Shown here: piece after piece, positions 16,702 to 25,557 of the stretch
Position numbering within the stretch: position 1 is the stretch's first letter
How the letters are laid out: each line of letters begins with the position of its first letter
Assembly: GCA_910586215.1 (NCBI GenBank)
Contig: CAJUGH010000010.1
Span: 1 to 64,000, forward strand
Length of the DNA: 64,000 bases
Direction: 5' to 3'
From: an uncultured Acetatifactor sp.
Lineage (GTDB): Bacteria > Bacillota > Clostridia > Lachnospirales > Lachnospiraceae
Made by a program: the position numbers and the translations under genes
Notes under the pieces: generated by a model
What the model was told of the DNA's origin: nothing
The model's input: only the letters and a program-made list of their open reading frames with translations
The model's database searches: none

Positions 16702-17379
16702 ATGACAATTGATAATGATGACTTGCTAAACAGCATATTGTCCAGCCTGGACAGGATTGAATATATTAGTCCGGATGACATACCGAATATCGACCTGTAT
16801 ATGGACCAGGTGACAACCTTTATGGATAACAGGCTTCGTCCCACTTCCAGATATCCGGAGGAGGACAAGATCCTGACAAAAACTATGATAAACAATTATG
16901 CGAAGAATGATCTGCTGCCTCCGCCTGTGAAGAAGAAATATTCCAAGGAGCATGTGCTGCTGCTGATCTTCATCTACTATTATAAGGGCATCCTGTCCAT
17001 CAGCGATATCCAGACCCTGCTGAAACCCATTACGGAGCATTTTTTCCACAATGGCAAGGCATTCAACCTGGAGAGTATCTACAGGGAAGCCTTCGGGATG
17101 GAGGAGAAGCAGATCCAGGCCTTGAAGGCAGATGTGGTAGAGAAGTTTAAGGTGGCAGAGCAGACCTTCCAGGATGCACCGGCGCAACATGCGGATTTCC
17201 TGCGCAAATTTGCTTTTATCTGTACCTTGAGCTTTGACGTGTATGTGAAGAAGCTGATGATTGAGAAAATGGTGGACGAGCTGGTAAAGGCAGAAGGATC
17301 TGCGGATATCCCTGGCCGTGGGGAGGCACGGAAGAAGAATCCGAAGTCCCAGGAGGCCAGGTTCCAGGAAGATATGTGA
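16702..17379 (+). CDS. DUF1836 domain-containing protein
   Basis: 225 residues. The DUF1836 region (about 20-125) shows YISPDDIPNIDLYMDQVTTFMD, ILTKTMINNYAKNDLLPPP, KYSKEHVLLLIFIYYYKGILSISDIQTLLKP, a pattern resembling a winged-helix DNA-binding fold seen in Firmicutes. The C-terminal half is helical, with a charged tail. It is presumably a cytoplasmic regulator of unknown target. GGGGGTATATAC precedes the ATG. A dedicated promoter and a structured leader of about 220 nt lie upstream. Confidence 0.8.
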   Translation: MTIDNDDLLNSILSSLDRIEYISPDDIPNIDLYMDQVTTFMDNRLRPTSRYPEEDKILTKTMINNYAKNDLLPPPVKKKYSKEHVLLLIFIYYYKGILSISDIQTLLKPITEHFFHNGKAFNLESIYREAFGMEEKQIQALKADVVEKFKVAEQTFQDAPAQHADFLRKFAFICTLSFDVYVKKLMIEKMVDELVKAEGSADIPGRGEARKKNPKSQEARFQEDM

Positions 17380-17511
17380 GCAGGGGGCGCACTGGGCGAT
17401 TCGGTGCGGGAGGCGGGGCATTTTCCCTGACAGCACATTTATAGGAATATTCCGGGAACTTTTCACAGGGAGTTGTCATATAATAGACCATCAAAAAGAT
17501 GGGAGGTTATT

Positions 17512-18561
17512 ATGAATATGACAGCTACGAGAAGGGTGTTTGCAGGAAAAGGAATCATAGGGAAGGCAGGAGCCATGGCACTTATGGTTCTTGCCTTTGC
17601 ATTGTCACTGACCGGCTGTGGGAAAGAGGATGGCGCCGGGGACAAAGGGGGTGGCAGGAAAGTGGTGCTTAACGAGGTGGCCCATTCTATTTTCTATGCC
17701 CCTATGTATGTGGCCATTGAGGAAGGGTATTTTGCAGAGGAGGGAATTGAACTGACCCTGGTCACAGGCTTCGGTGCAGACAAGACCATGACGGCTGTGC
17801 TTACGGATGAGGCAGATATTGGTTTCATGGGCAGTGAGAGCACGGTCTACACCTATGCAGGGGGAACGGAGGACTATGTGGTGAATTTCGCCCAGCTCAC
17901 ACAGCGGGCAGGGAATTTCCTGGTCTCCAGGGAACCTATTGAAGATTTCTCCTGGGATATGCTTAAGGGTAAAGATGTGCTGGGCGGCAGGGCAGGCGGT
18001 ATGCCCCAGATGGTCTTCGAGTATATCCTGGATAAGAATGGTATCGATCCTGCCCAGGTAAATATTGACCAGAGCATCGACTTCGGATCCACGGCAGCGG
18101 CTTTTTCAGGCGGGAATGCAGATTTCACTGTAGAGTTTGAACCTCATGCCACTGCGCTGGAACAGAAAGGGGACGGCTATGTGGTGGCATCCCTGGGGGA
18201 GGATTCCGGCTATGTACCCTACACTTCCTTCTCTGCCAAGAAGAGTTACCTGGAGAAGAACAAGGATACCGTCCAGGCCTTCACCAATGCCCTGCAGAAG
18301 GGGATGGACTATGTCAAGAGCCACACGCCGGAGGAGATTGCAAAGGTGATCGCCCCCCAGTTCCCGGAGACGGATATGGAGACACTGACCACCATTGTGG
18401 CCCGCTATTACGACCAGGATACCTGGAAGGAGAACCTGGTCTTCGAGAAAGAGGCTTTCGACCTGCTGCAGAACATCCTGGATGATGCGGGGGTGCTGAA
18501 GGAGCGGGTTCCTTATGAGGAACTGGTGACAGTGGAGTTTGCCCAGGAAGCAGCGAAGTAA
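17512..18561 (+). CDS. ABC transporter substrate-binding lipoprotein (NMT1/SsuA type)
   Basis: 349 residues. The signal peptide ends in LSLTGC, so Cys36 is the lipidated residue. The periplasmic-binding fold matches the NMT1/THI5/SsuA group: VLNEVAHSIFYAPMYVAIEEGYFAEEGIELTLVTGFGADKTMTAVLTDEADIGFMGSE and a late FTVEFEPHATALEQKG. Family substrates include thiamine precursors, sulfonates, nitrate and riboflavin; the substrate cannot be read here. ATG 17512 follows GGGAGG. No permease or ATPase gene is adjacent, and a strong terminator follows, so partners must be elsewhere. A TATAAT (17479-17484) lies upstream, but its -35 is poor. Confidence 0.85.
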   Translation: MNMTATRRVFAGKGIIGKAGAMALMVLAFALSLTGCGKEDGAGDKGGGRKVVLNEVAHSIFYAPMYVAIEEGYFAEEGIELTLVTGFGADKTMTAVLTDEADIGFMGSESTVYTYAGGTEDYVVNFAQLTQRAGNFLVSREPIEDFSWDMLKGKDVLGGRAGGMPQMVFEYILDKNGIDPAQVNIDQSIDFGSTAAAFSGGNADFTVEFEPHATALEQKGDGYVVASLGEDSGYVPYTSFSAKKSYLEKNKDTVQAFTNALQKGMDYVKSHTPEEIAKVIAPQFPETDMETLTTIVARYYDQDTWKENLVFEKEAFDLLQNILDDAGVLKERVPYEELVTVEFAQEAAK

Positions 18562-18664
18562 ATCCGTGGATCTTGCATGGACGGCGAAAAGCCAAAAGCG
18601 CAAGACCAAACAAGGGAAAACAGGCAAGATGAGATCATGGGGAAATACAGCAAGCTATTATACT

Positions 18665-18707
18665 GCCAGGTGTCCGGGAATGTCTGTAGCCCGGACACCT
18701 GGCTTTT
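18665..18707 (+). terminator. intrinsic terminator after the substrate-binding gene
   Basis: Perfect 14-bp stem: GCCAGGTGTCCGGG (18665-18678) with its complement at 18690-18703, 11-nt loop, then TTTT. Confidence 0.92.
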
Positions 18708-18746
18708 CCTTGTCCCCTTTTTCGGTCCTGTCGCAGATACCTGTTC

Positions 18747-19232
18747 CTACTTCAGCCGGATGTTCTTGATGGCCCAGAGCTGCAGGGCCTTTGCATTGAC
18801 GCTGATCTTCTCCAGGGAATCCAGGATATCCTGGAAGGCAGGACGCTCATTCTCCTCGATGACTCCGTCCTCGGAGATGGCGATCAAGGAGGCCCGCAGG
18901 GCATCAATGTCTTTCAGGGAACCCAGGACTTTCAAGGCCAGTCTGTCGAAATCATCTATGGTCACTTCCTGGATGCTGTTGCGGCCGATGGGGCATTCCC
19001 TGGCACAGTAGGAATTGCACAGTTCCGGGGTGTTGTAAGCCTGCGCCATGGCCTTGACTTCCTCAGGGTAAGGGGCGAGGGTGTCCAGTTCGATACGGGC
19101 CAGGCGGGTGCGGTCTATGCCTATAAGTTCAGCCGCTTTCTCGCGGCTGGAAAAGTCAGAATTCGTTTCTGCCGCCTCTGAGCGGGCCAGGTAGTACATG
19201 TTATCAGCAGCTTTGGTCGCTTTCTTCCCCAT
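18747..19232 (-). CDS. helix-turn-helix (XRE-like) protein
   Basis: 161 residues. The N-terminal part (about 20-75) looks like an XRE helix-turn-helix: SSREKAAELIGIDRTRLARIELDTLAPYPEEVKAMAQAYNTPELCNSYC. A cysteine cluster follows (CNSYCARECPIG), then a helical C-terminal region with LKDIDALRASLIAISEDGVI. It probably binds DNA; the Cys residues might bind a metal, which is inference. ATG 19232 is preferred over an upstream in-frame start because AAAGG precedes it and the added residues look random. It is convergent with the substrate-binding gene. Confidence 0.72.
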   Translation of the reverse strand: MGKKATKAADNMYYLARSEAAETNSDFSSREKAAELIGIDRTRLARIELDTLAPYPEEVKAMAQAYNTPELCNSYCARECPIGRNSIQEVTIDDFDRLALKVLGSLKDIDALRASLIAISEDGVIEENERPAFQDILDSLEKISVNAKALQLWAIKNIRLK

Positions 19233-19433
19233 TTTGTGATTGCCTTTCGTCTGTGTGCATTTCTTGGATAGAGTATGTCTGAAAATGCATTCCTGCCATC
19301 TGTACATGCCACTTTGCGGCATCTATGGGTCAGATTGTGACGCACATCTGGGAGAGAACGACTTTCAAACACGCTCTAGTTTATACAAAAAAGATAGTCT
19401 TGTAAAGAAAAACATGAAAAATGGAAAGAAATG

Positions 19434-19462
19434 TTGAGGCGGATTTGAAAATTTGGTATAAT
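19434..19462 (+). promoter_or_regulatory. promoter of the SPFH gene
   Basis: TTGAGG (19434-19439), 17-bp spacer, TATAAT (19457-19462). The rest of the gap 19233-19562 shows no gene. Confidence 0.8.
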
Positions 19463-19562
19463 GGAACTCGTTATAGATTCGTTTACGGCAGGAAAGACCA
19501 TGTGACAGTGCGCCGTCCGGCTGTGGCAGGGGATAGCCTGCTGGATCATAGGAGGATGCGAG

Positions 19563-20915
19563 ATGGGATTGATCAAAGCGGCAAAGGATGCCTTCGGCAG
19601 CTTGATGGCTGACCAGTGGCGGGAGTATTTCTACTGTTCTTCCATGCCTAGTGATGTGCTGATGCTGAAAGCAGAGAAGCAGGTGACACAGGGGCGCAAC
19701 AGCAATGTGAAAGGTACCAACAACATCATATCCAATGGCTCTGTGATCTCTGTGAATGCGGGGCAATGTATGATGATCGTGGACCAGGGCAAGATTGCGG
19801 AGTTCTGTGCAGAGCCGGGAGAATTTGTCTATGACACGTCCTCGGAGCCATCCTTGCTATATGGGGATCTGGGGGAGAATATCAAGGCGACATTCGGACA
19901 GCTGGGCAGGCGCTTTACCTTTGGGGGCAGTACGGCCAAGGACCAGCGTGTCTATTATATCAATACCAAGGAGATCCTGAACAATCTCTATGGTACACCC
20001 AACCCTGTCCGGTTCCACTATGTGTCCCGGAATACAGGATTTGAACTGGAGACGTCTGTGAAATGCAACGGACAGTATACATTCCGGATCGTGGATCCCA
20101 TCTTGTTTTACACCAATGTGTGCAGCAATGTGGAGGGGGTATACCGCAAGGGAGAACTTCTGGGTGTCATGAAGGGAGAACTTCTGACCAAGCTTCCGGT
20201 GGCCCTGGCCAGGATCGCGGCCAAGGGTGTCCTGCCATATGAGGTGCCCCTGCACCTGGAGGAACTGACCAACTATCTGAAAGAAGCCTTGACGGAGCAG
20301 TGGACCAGGACCAGGGGCATTGAGGTGGTGTCCATCATGATGTCGGATCCCATTGTGCCCCAGGAGGACATTGACAAGATCAACAAATGGAATGATACGG
20401 CAGTGCTGGCCCGCCCGGATATGGCAACAGCCAGGCAGGTGGAAGCCTACACCCAGGCGGTAACGGATATGGCTGGAGGCGGCCGGGGACAGGGAGGCGG
20501 CAATGCCATGGGCAGTGCCATGAACATGATGGCCATGGGCATGATGCAGAATATGATGGGCGGTATGGTGGGAATGACGCCCGGAAGCCAAAGTCATGTG
20601 GCTGTCCAGATGCGGCCTGCTGCCACGGTGGCAGAAGGTGCCATACTGGGCTGGACCTGTAGCTGTGGTAGGAAGGACAACAGGGGAAAGTTCTGCCAGG
20701 AATGCGGGCTGCCCAAGCCAGCCCTGGATGGCTGGACCTGTAGCTGCGGTCACGTGAACCAGGGGAAATTCTGCCAGGAATGCGGCAGGAAGAAGCCGGA
20801 AGGTGCTTCCCTGTACCGGTGCGACAAATGCGGCTGGGAGCCGGAAGACCCCACGAAGCCGCCTAAGTTCTGCCCGGAATGCGGTGATGCATTCGATGAG
20901 AAGGACAGGATCTGA
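19563..20915 (+). CDS. SPFH domain protein with three C-terminal zinc ribbons
   Basis: 450 residues. Residues about 30-300 form an SPFH (band 7) domain of the YdjL-like type, starting GLIKAAKDAFGSLMADQWREYF and including the VNAGQCMMIVDQGKI strand. A Gly/Met-rich linker (about 305-345) follows. The tail has three zinc ribbons: WTCSCGRKDNRGKFCQECG, WTCSCGHVNQGKFCQECG and YRCDKCGW...PKFCPECG, each with four Cys. The first two are near-identical in DNA too, so they arose by duplication. There is no membrane segment, so it is probably cytosolic or membrane-associated scaffolding. AGGAGG precedes the ATG, with its own promoter upstream. Confidence 0.85.
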   Translation: MGLIKAAKDAFGSLMADQWREYFYCSSMPSDVLMLKAEKQVTQGRNSNVKGTNNIISNGSVISVNAGQCMMIVDQGKIAEFCAEPGEFVYDTSSEPSLLYGDLGENIKATFGQLGRRFTFGGSTAKDQRVYYINTKEILNNLYGTPNPVRFHYVSRNTGFELETSVKCNGQYTFRIVDPILFYTNVCSNVEGVYRKGELLGVMKGELLTKLPVALARIAAKGVLPYEVPLHLEELTNYLKEALTEQWTRTRGIEVVSIMMSDPIVPQEDIDKINKWNDTAVLARPDMATARQVEAYTQAVTDMAGGGRGQGGGNAMGSAMNMMAMGMMQNMMGGMVGMTPGSQSHVAVQMRPAATVAEGAILGWTCSCGRKDNRGKFCQECGLPKPALDGWTCSCGHVNQGKFCQECGRKKPEGASLYRCDKCGWEPEDPTKPPKFCPECGDAFDEKDRI

Positions 20916-21060
20916 GGCCTGCAGGTCTCCCCGCAAGGGGCATGTTGCCTGCCTTGGCAGCCGGAGCATGGCAGCAGGCAGGAGATGACAGACGAAGATA
21001 ACGGATCCGCGGGGCCGCCAGGGCCCCGGACAGGTGTCTGTGACAGGGACGGGGAGATAT

Positions 21061-23487
21061 ATGAGCATATATGACACATTGAATCAGGAACAAAAGGAAG
21101 CCGTATTGCAGACGGATGGGCCGCTGCTGCTCCTGGCAGGGGCAGGCAGCGGCAAGACCCGGGTACTCACCCACAGGATTGCCTACCTGATCGACCAGAT
21201 GGGGGTGAAGCCCTGGAATATTCTAGCCATCACCTTCACCAACAAGGCGGCTGGAGAGATGCGGGAGCGGGTGGACCAATTGGTGGGCTTTGGCGCAGAC
21301 CAGGTCTGGGTCTCCACCTTCCACTCGGCCTGCGTGCGCATCCTGCGCCGCCACATTGACAGGCTGGGGTACGGCAATGATTTCTCCATCTATGACACCG
21401 ATGACCAGAAGACGCTGATGAAGGGAATCTGCAAGCGTCTGTGCATTGACACGAAGGTGTATAAGGAGCGGGCGCTGTTGGGCGCCATCTCCTCGGCCAA
21501 GGATGAACTGACCGGCGTTAGGGAGTACGAACTGGATGCTGTGGGGGATTATGTAAAAGGAATCTATGCAAAAGTCTACCGGGAATACCAGGAGACCCTG
21601 CAGAAGAATAATGCCCTGGATTTTGACGATATTATCGGGAAGACTGTGGAGTTGTTCCGAAACTGCCCGGAGGTCCTGGATTTTTACCAGGAGCGATTCC
21701 GGTATATCATGGTGGACGAATACCAGGATACCAATACGGCCCAGTTTGAACTGGTAAAGCTGCTGGCGGGAAAATACCGCAACCTGTGCGTGGTGGGGGA
21801 TGACGACCAGTCCATCTACAAGTTCCGGGGGGCAAATATCCGCAATATCCTGGATTTTGAGCACTATTTCCCGGAGGCAGTGGTGATCAAGCTGGAGCAG
21901 AACTACCGTTCCACCCAGTCCATCCTGGATGCGGCCAATGCGGTGATCCGCAACAACGTAAGCCGGAAAGAGAAGGCCCTCTGGACCAGGCGGGGCCAGG
22001 GAAACCAGATCTGTTTCAGGCAGTTTGACAATGCTTACGAGGAGGCGGAATACATTGCCGGGGAGGTGGAGGAGAAGGTAGAGGATGGAGAAATCCAGTA
22101 TAAGGACTGCGCGGTGCTCTACCGTACCAATGCCCAGGCCCGTCTCCTGGAGGAGCGGATGATCATGGAAGGGATCCCCTACAATGTGGTAGGCGGGGTC
22201 AATTTCTATGCCAGGGCAGAGATCAAGGACATCCTGGCTTATCTGAAGACCATTGACAATGGCCGGGATGAGGTGGCCCTGCGGCGCATTGTCAATGTGC
22301 CCAAACGGGGGATCGGGGCTGTCACCCTGGAGAAACTGGCAGATTATGCCGAACTGCGGGACATCAGTCTCTATGAGGCCATGGAGCAGGCTGACCAGGT
22401 CATGGGGATGGGAAAGGCAGCACTGAAGATAAGGCCCTTCGTCCACTTGGTACAGGATCTGCGGCGCAGGCAGGCAGAACTGACAGTGGCGCAGCTGGTG
22501 CAGGCCGTGATCGAGGAAGTGGGTTACGGACAGTATCTGCAGGACAATGATGAGGAAAGCGCAGATGACCGCATGGAAAATGTGGATGAACTGATTACCA
22601 AGGCCGTGAGCTACCAGGACACCCACGAGGAAGCCACCCTCACGGGATTCCTGGAGGAAGTGGCACTGGTGGCAGACATTGACAATGTGGACAGGGATGA
22701 CAACCGGGTGCTGCTGATGACACTGCATTCCGCCAAGGGACTGGAATTCCCCTGTGTGTACCTGGCTGGCATGGAGGAGGGACTCTTCCCCACCTATATG
22801 ACGGTCCAGTCTGATGATCCTTCCGACCTGGAGGAGGAGCGCCGCCTGGCCTATGTGGGCATCACCCGGGCCATGAACGAACTGACCTTGACCTGTGCCC
22901 GGATGCGCATGGTCCGGGGGGAGACCCAGTACAATTCTGTCAGCCGCTTTGTCCGGGAGATTCCGGACGAACTGATGGATGCGCCTCCGCCGCAGCAAAG
23001 GAAGCTGGATGAGGGGATATTATCCGGGGTATTTGGGTTTGAAACAGTGGGCTGGCAGGAGAAGGGGGTACAACCGTTGGCCTATGGGAACGGCAAAAGA
23101 CCAGCTTACGGCAAGAGTCCGGAGCCAGCCTACGGAGGCAGCCAGAAGCCGGCTTACGGAATGGACCAGCAGCCGGCGGCCAGGTCTTATGATTTTAGGC
23201 CTAAGGCCATTTTGCGTCCCACGGTTACACCCAAGGCAGACAAGCCCTTTATCGCCCGGGGAATCGGCAGTCTGAACCAGATTGCCGGAATCTCCAGGGG
23301 AGTCCCGGGAGGGGTATCCAGGGAACTGGATTACGGTGTGGGGGAAAGGGTGCGCCATATCAAATACGGGGAAGGCACAGTGACTCATATTGATAAGGAA
23401 CCACGGGATTACAAGGTGACAGTGGAATTTGATGCGGCGGGACAAAAAATTATGTACGCATCCTTTGCAAAATTGAAAAGGGTGTAG
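21061..23487 (+). CDS. pcrA: ATP-dependent DNA helicase PcrA (UvrD/Rep family)
   Basis: 808 residues. Superfamily 1A motifs are all present: LLLAGAGSGKT (I), TFTNKAA (Ia), VDEYQDTN (II), GDDDQSIYKFRGA (III), LEQNYRST (IV), TLHSAKGLEF (V) and EERRLAYVGITRA (VI). The C-terminus has a PcrA tudor-like domain (VGERVRHIKYGEGTV...KIMYASFAKLKRV), preceded by a linker with five PAYG-like repeats. The enzyme unwinds DNA 3' to 5' and works in repair and in removing RNA polymerase and RecA. GGGGAG is 6 nt before ATG 21061; upstream in-frame codons add nine unrelated residues. Confidence 0.97.
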   Translation: MSIYDTLNQEQKEAVLQTDGPLLLLAGAGSGKTRVLTHRIAYLIDQMGVKPWNILAITFTNKAAGEMRERVDQLVGFGADQVWVSTFHSACVRILRRHIDRLGYGNDFSIYDTDDQKTLMKGICKRLCIDTKVYKERALLGAISSAKDELTGVREYELDAVGDYVKGIYAKVYREYQETLQKNNALDFDDIIGKTVELFRNCPEVLDFYQERFRYIMVDEYQDTNTAQFELVKLLAGKYRNLCVVGDDDQSIYKFRGANIRNILDFEHYFPEAVVIKLEQNYRSTQSILDAANAVIRNNVSRKEKALWTRRGQGNQICFRQFDNAYEEAEYIAGEVEEKVEDGEIQYKDCAVLYRTNAQARLLEERMIMEGIPYNVVGGVNFYARAEIKDILAYLKTIDNGRDEVALRRIVNVPKRGIGAVTLEKLADYAELRDISLYEAMEQADQVMGMGKAALKIRPFVHLVQDLRRRQAELTVAQLVQAVIEEVGYGQYLQDNDEESADDRMENVDELITKAVSYQDTHEEATLTGFLEEVALVADIDNVDRDDNRVLLMTLHSAKGLEFPCVYLAGMEEGLFPTYMTVQSDDPSDLEEERRLAYVGITRAMNELTLTCARMRMVRGETQYNSVSRFVREIPDELMDAPPPQQRKLDEGILSGVFGFETVGWQEKGVQPLAYGNGKRPAYGKSPEPAYGGSQKPAYGMDQQPAARSYDFRPKAILRPTVTPKADKPFIARGIGSLNQIAGISRGVPGGVSRELDYGVGERVRHIKYGEGTVTHIDKEPRDYKVTVEFDAAGQKIMYASFAKLKRV

Positions 23488-23567
23488 TAATTTTGGAACA
23501 AATGTGGTATTCTATACTATACATAGAAAAGAAGCAGTGTGGAAACTGCCGGATATGGAGGTGTCCT

Positions 23568-23837
23568 ATGAATAAACTGGAGAATCTGATTGATATGGCA
23601 AGAGTGAACGAGCTTCTGGGTAAGAAGAAGGAAGAGGAGAAGAAATGCAATGTACTGCTGTGGGTACTGGCCGTAATCGGTGCTGTAGCTGCTGTAGCCG
23701 CCATTGCCTATGCCGTGTACCGTCACTTCACACCGAGATATCTGGATGACTTCGAGGATGAGTTCGAAGACGAGTTCGAGGATGAAGAGGCCGATGACGA
23801 TGAGGAAGACTTCTTCGTGGATGAGGGAGAGAACTAA
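23568..23837 (+). CDS. small membrane protein with acidic tail
   Basis: 89 residues: an N-terminal helix (MNKLENLIDMARVNELLGKKK), one membrane segment (about 29-50, rich in Ala and Val), and a highly acidic tail with EFEDEFEDEFEDEEADDDEED. GGAGGTG lies 4 nt before ATG 23568. Similar small proteins with the same helix, anchor and acidic tail are common in Lachnospiraceae; their role is unknown. A start at 23493 would prepend a Cys/Trp-rich stretch and has no ribosome binding site. Confidence 0.72.
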   Translation: MNKLENLIDMARVNELLGKKKEEEKKCNVLLWVLAVIGAVAAVAAIAYAVYRHFTPRYLDDFEDEFEDEFEDEEADDDEEDFFVDEGEN

Positions 23838-23967
23838 GCACGAGTTGCACGGATTCCCGGTCATCTATACAGCAGTGTGCCAGGTTCCCGTGTGGCTGGC
23901 TGTACAGACCATGTATACGATGGGGATTTGACGCAGATGCGTTTCCAGGCAGGAGAATGGGAAGAAA

Positions 23968-25476
23968 ATGAAAAAAGGGCAGGAATATGAGGGCATCGTA
24001 GAGAGGGTGGATTTCCCTGGCAAGGGCATTGTGCAGACAGGGGATGGACCTGTTACCGTGAAGCATAGCCTGCCTGGCCAGAAGATCAGATTGCGGATCA
24101 GCAAGGCGAGAAATGGGAAGGCGGAAGGCCGTCTGCTGGAGGTACTGGAACAGTCACCTCTGGAGACGGGCAGTCCGTGTTCCCTTTTTAGCGTGTGTGG
24201 AGGCTGTACCTATCTGTCCCTTTCCTACGAAGAGCAGTTAAGGCTGAAAGAGGCACAGGTGAAACGCCTGTTGGACGGCGTGCTGGACGGGCAGGGTGTC
24301 TCCTGGGCCTGGGAGGGCATCAAGGCCAGCCCTGCGGCCTACGAATATCGGAACAAGATGGAGTTCTCCTTCGGGGACAGGGAAAAAGACGGTGAACTGA
24401 TGCTGGGCATGCACAGCCGGGGCAGCTTCTATGATGTGGTGAGTGTGGAAGACTGTAAGCTGGTGGACGAAGACTACCGCCAGATCCTTAGGGTAGTGCA
24501 GTCCTATTTCAGATCCTGTGGGGCCTGCTATTTTCATAAGCTGTCCCACTTAGGGTATCTCCGCCATCTGCTGGTCCGGAAGGCTTCCCGGACAGGAGAG
24601 ATCCTGGTGGCCCTGGTCACAACTTCCCAGGATCCCTGGGGAAGGGATATGGCAGGGGACAGGGGGCAGGAAGAGGACGGGAAAGTCCGTGAAATGGCCG
24701 GGAATGGCATACCTGTAGGAACTGCGGGAAAGCAGGGGGCCGTTATGGAAGGGGAACTGCTCCAGGGCTTCCTGGATGCCCTACTTTCCCTGGAGAAGGA
24801 GGGAAGACTTCTGGGAAAGTATGCGGGAATCTTACATATTGTCAATGACTCCCAGGCAGACGTGGTGCAAAGTGACCACACAGACATCCTTTATGGCCAG
24901 GATTTCTTCTATGAGGAACTGCTGGGACTACGGTTCCAGGTCTCCACCTTCTCTTTCTTCCAGACTAACACCCAGGGGGCAGAAGTGCTCTATGGGATCG
25001 CCAGGGAATATGTGGGGGACCTGGGGGAGAGAGATAAGACTGTCTATGACCTATACAGCGGCACTGGCACGATTGCCCAGTTGATGGCCCCGGTGTCCCG
25101 GAAGGTGATCGGCGTGGAGATCGTGGAGGAGGCTGTGGAGGCCGCCAGGCAGAATGCCGCGGAAAATGGTCTGGACAACTGCCAGTTCCTGGCAGGGGAC
25201 GTGCTGAAGGTGCTGGACACCATAGAGGAGAAGCCGGATCTCATTATCCTGGATCCGCCCAGGGATGGCATCCATCCTAAGGCCCTGCCCAAGATCATTG
25301 CTTACGGAGTGGAGCAGATCCTGTATATCTCCTGCAAGCCCACCAGCCTGATCCGGGACCTGGAGGTATTCCTGGCAAGGGGGTATAAGGTGGAGAGGGC
25401 ATGCTGTGTGGACCAGTTTCCCTGGACCGGGAACATAGAGACTGTGTGCCTCTTATCCAGATCACAGGTGGATTAG
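23968..25476 (+). CDS. rlmD: 23S rRNA (uracil-C5)-methyltransferase, RlmD/RumA family
   Basis: 502 residues. An N-terminal TRAM domain (about 3-62) binds RNA. An iron-sulfur motif follows: CSLFSVCGGCTYLSL. The SAM-binding fold has VYDLYSGTGTIAQLMA, and the catalytic end reads LDPPRDGIHPKAL...ISCKPTSLIRDL, with the nucleophilic Cys, and TGNIETVCLL as the general-base region. Substrate is a uracil of 23S rRNA in characterised relatives; which one is not decidable here. Residues about 227-262 are a Gly-rich insertion with no counterpart I know in the family. The gene is about 130 nt after the acidic-tail protein. Confidence 0.88.
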   Translation: MKKGQEYEGIVERVDFPGKGIVQTGDGPVTVKHSLPGQKIRLRISKARNGKAEGRLLEVLEQSPLETGSPCSLFSVCGGCTYLSLSYEEQLRLKEAQVKRLLDGVLDGQGVSWAWEGIKASPAAYEYRNKMEFSFGDREKDGELMLGMHSRGSFYDVVSVEDCKLVDEDYRQILRVVQSYFRSCGACYFHKLSHLGYLRHLLVRKASRTGEILVALVTTSQDPWGRDMAGDRGQEEDGKVREMAGNGIPVGTAGKQGAVMEGELLQGFLDALLSLEKEGRLLGKYAGILHIVNDSQADVVQSDHTDILYGQDFFYEELLGLRFQVSTFSFFQTNTQGAEVLYGIAREYVGDLGERDKTVYDLYSGTGTIAQLMAPVSRKVIGVEIVEEAVEAARQNAAENGLDNCQFLAGDVLKVLDTIEEKPDLIILDPPRDGIHPKALPKIIAYGVEQILYISCKPTSLIRDLEVFLARGYKVERACCVDQFPWTGNIETVCLLSRSQVD

Positions 25477-25557
25477 ACAGCAGAACACCGCGGGTCAGAC
25501 CATGGAACAGGCAAAAAGCATATAGCGCCCAGGAGGCAGTGGGTAAGGATTTCCCGG

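Noticed and set aside
21223..22998. 591-codon frame on the minus strand opposite pcrA
   Set aside because: It lies wholly inside pcrA, has no ribosome binding site or recognisable domain and mirrors the codon bias of the real gene.
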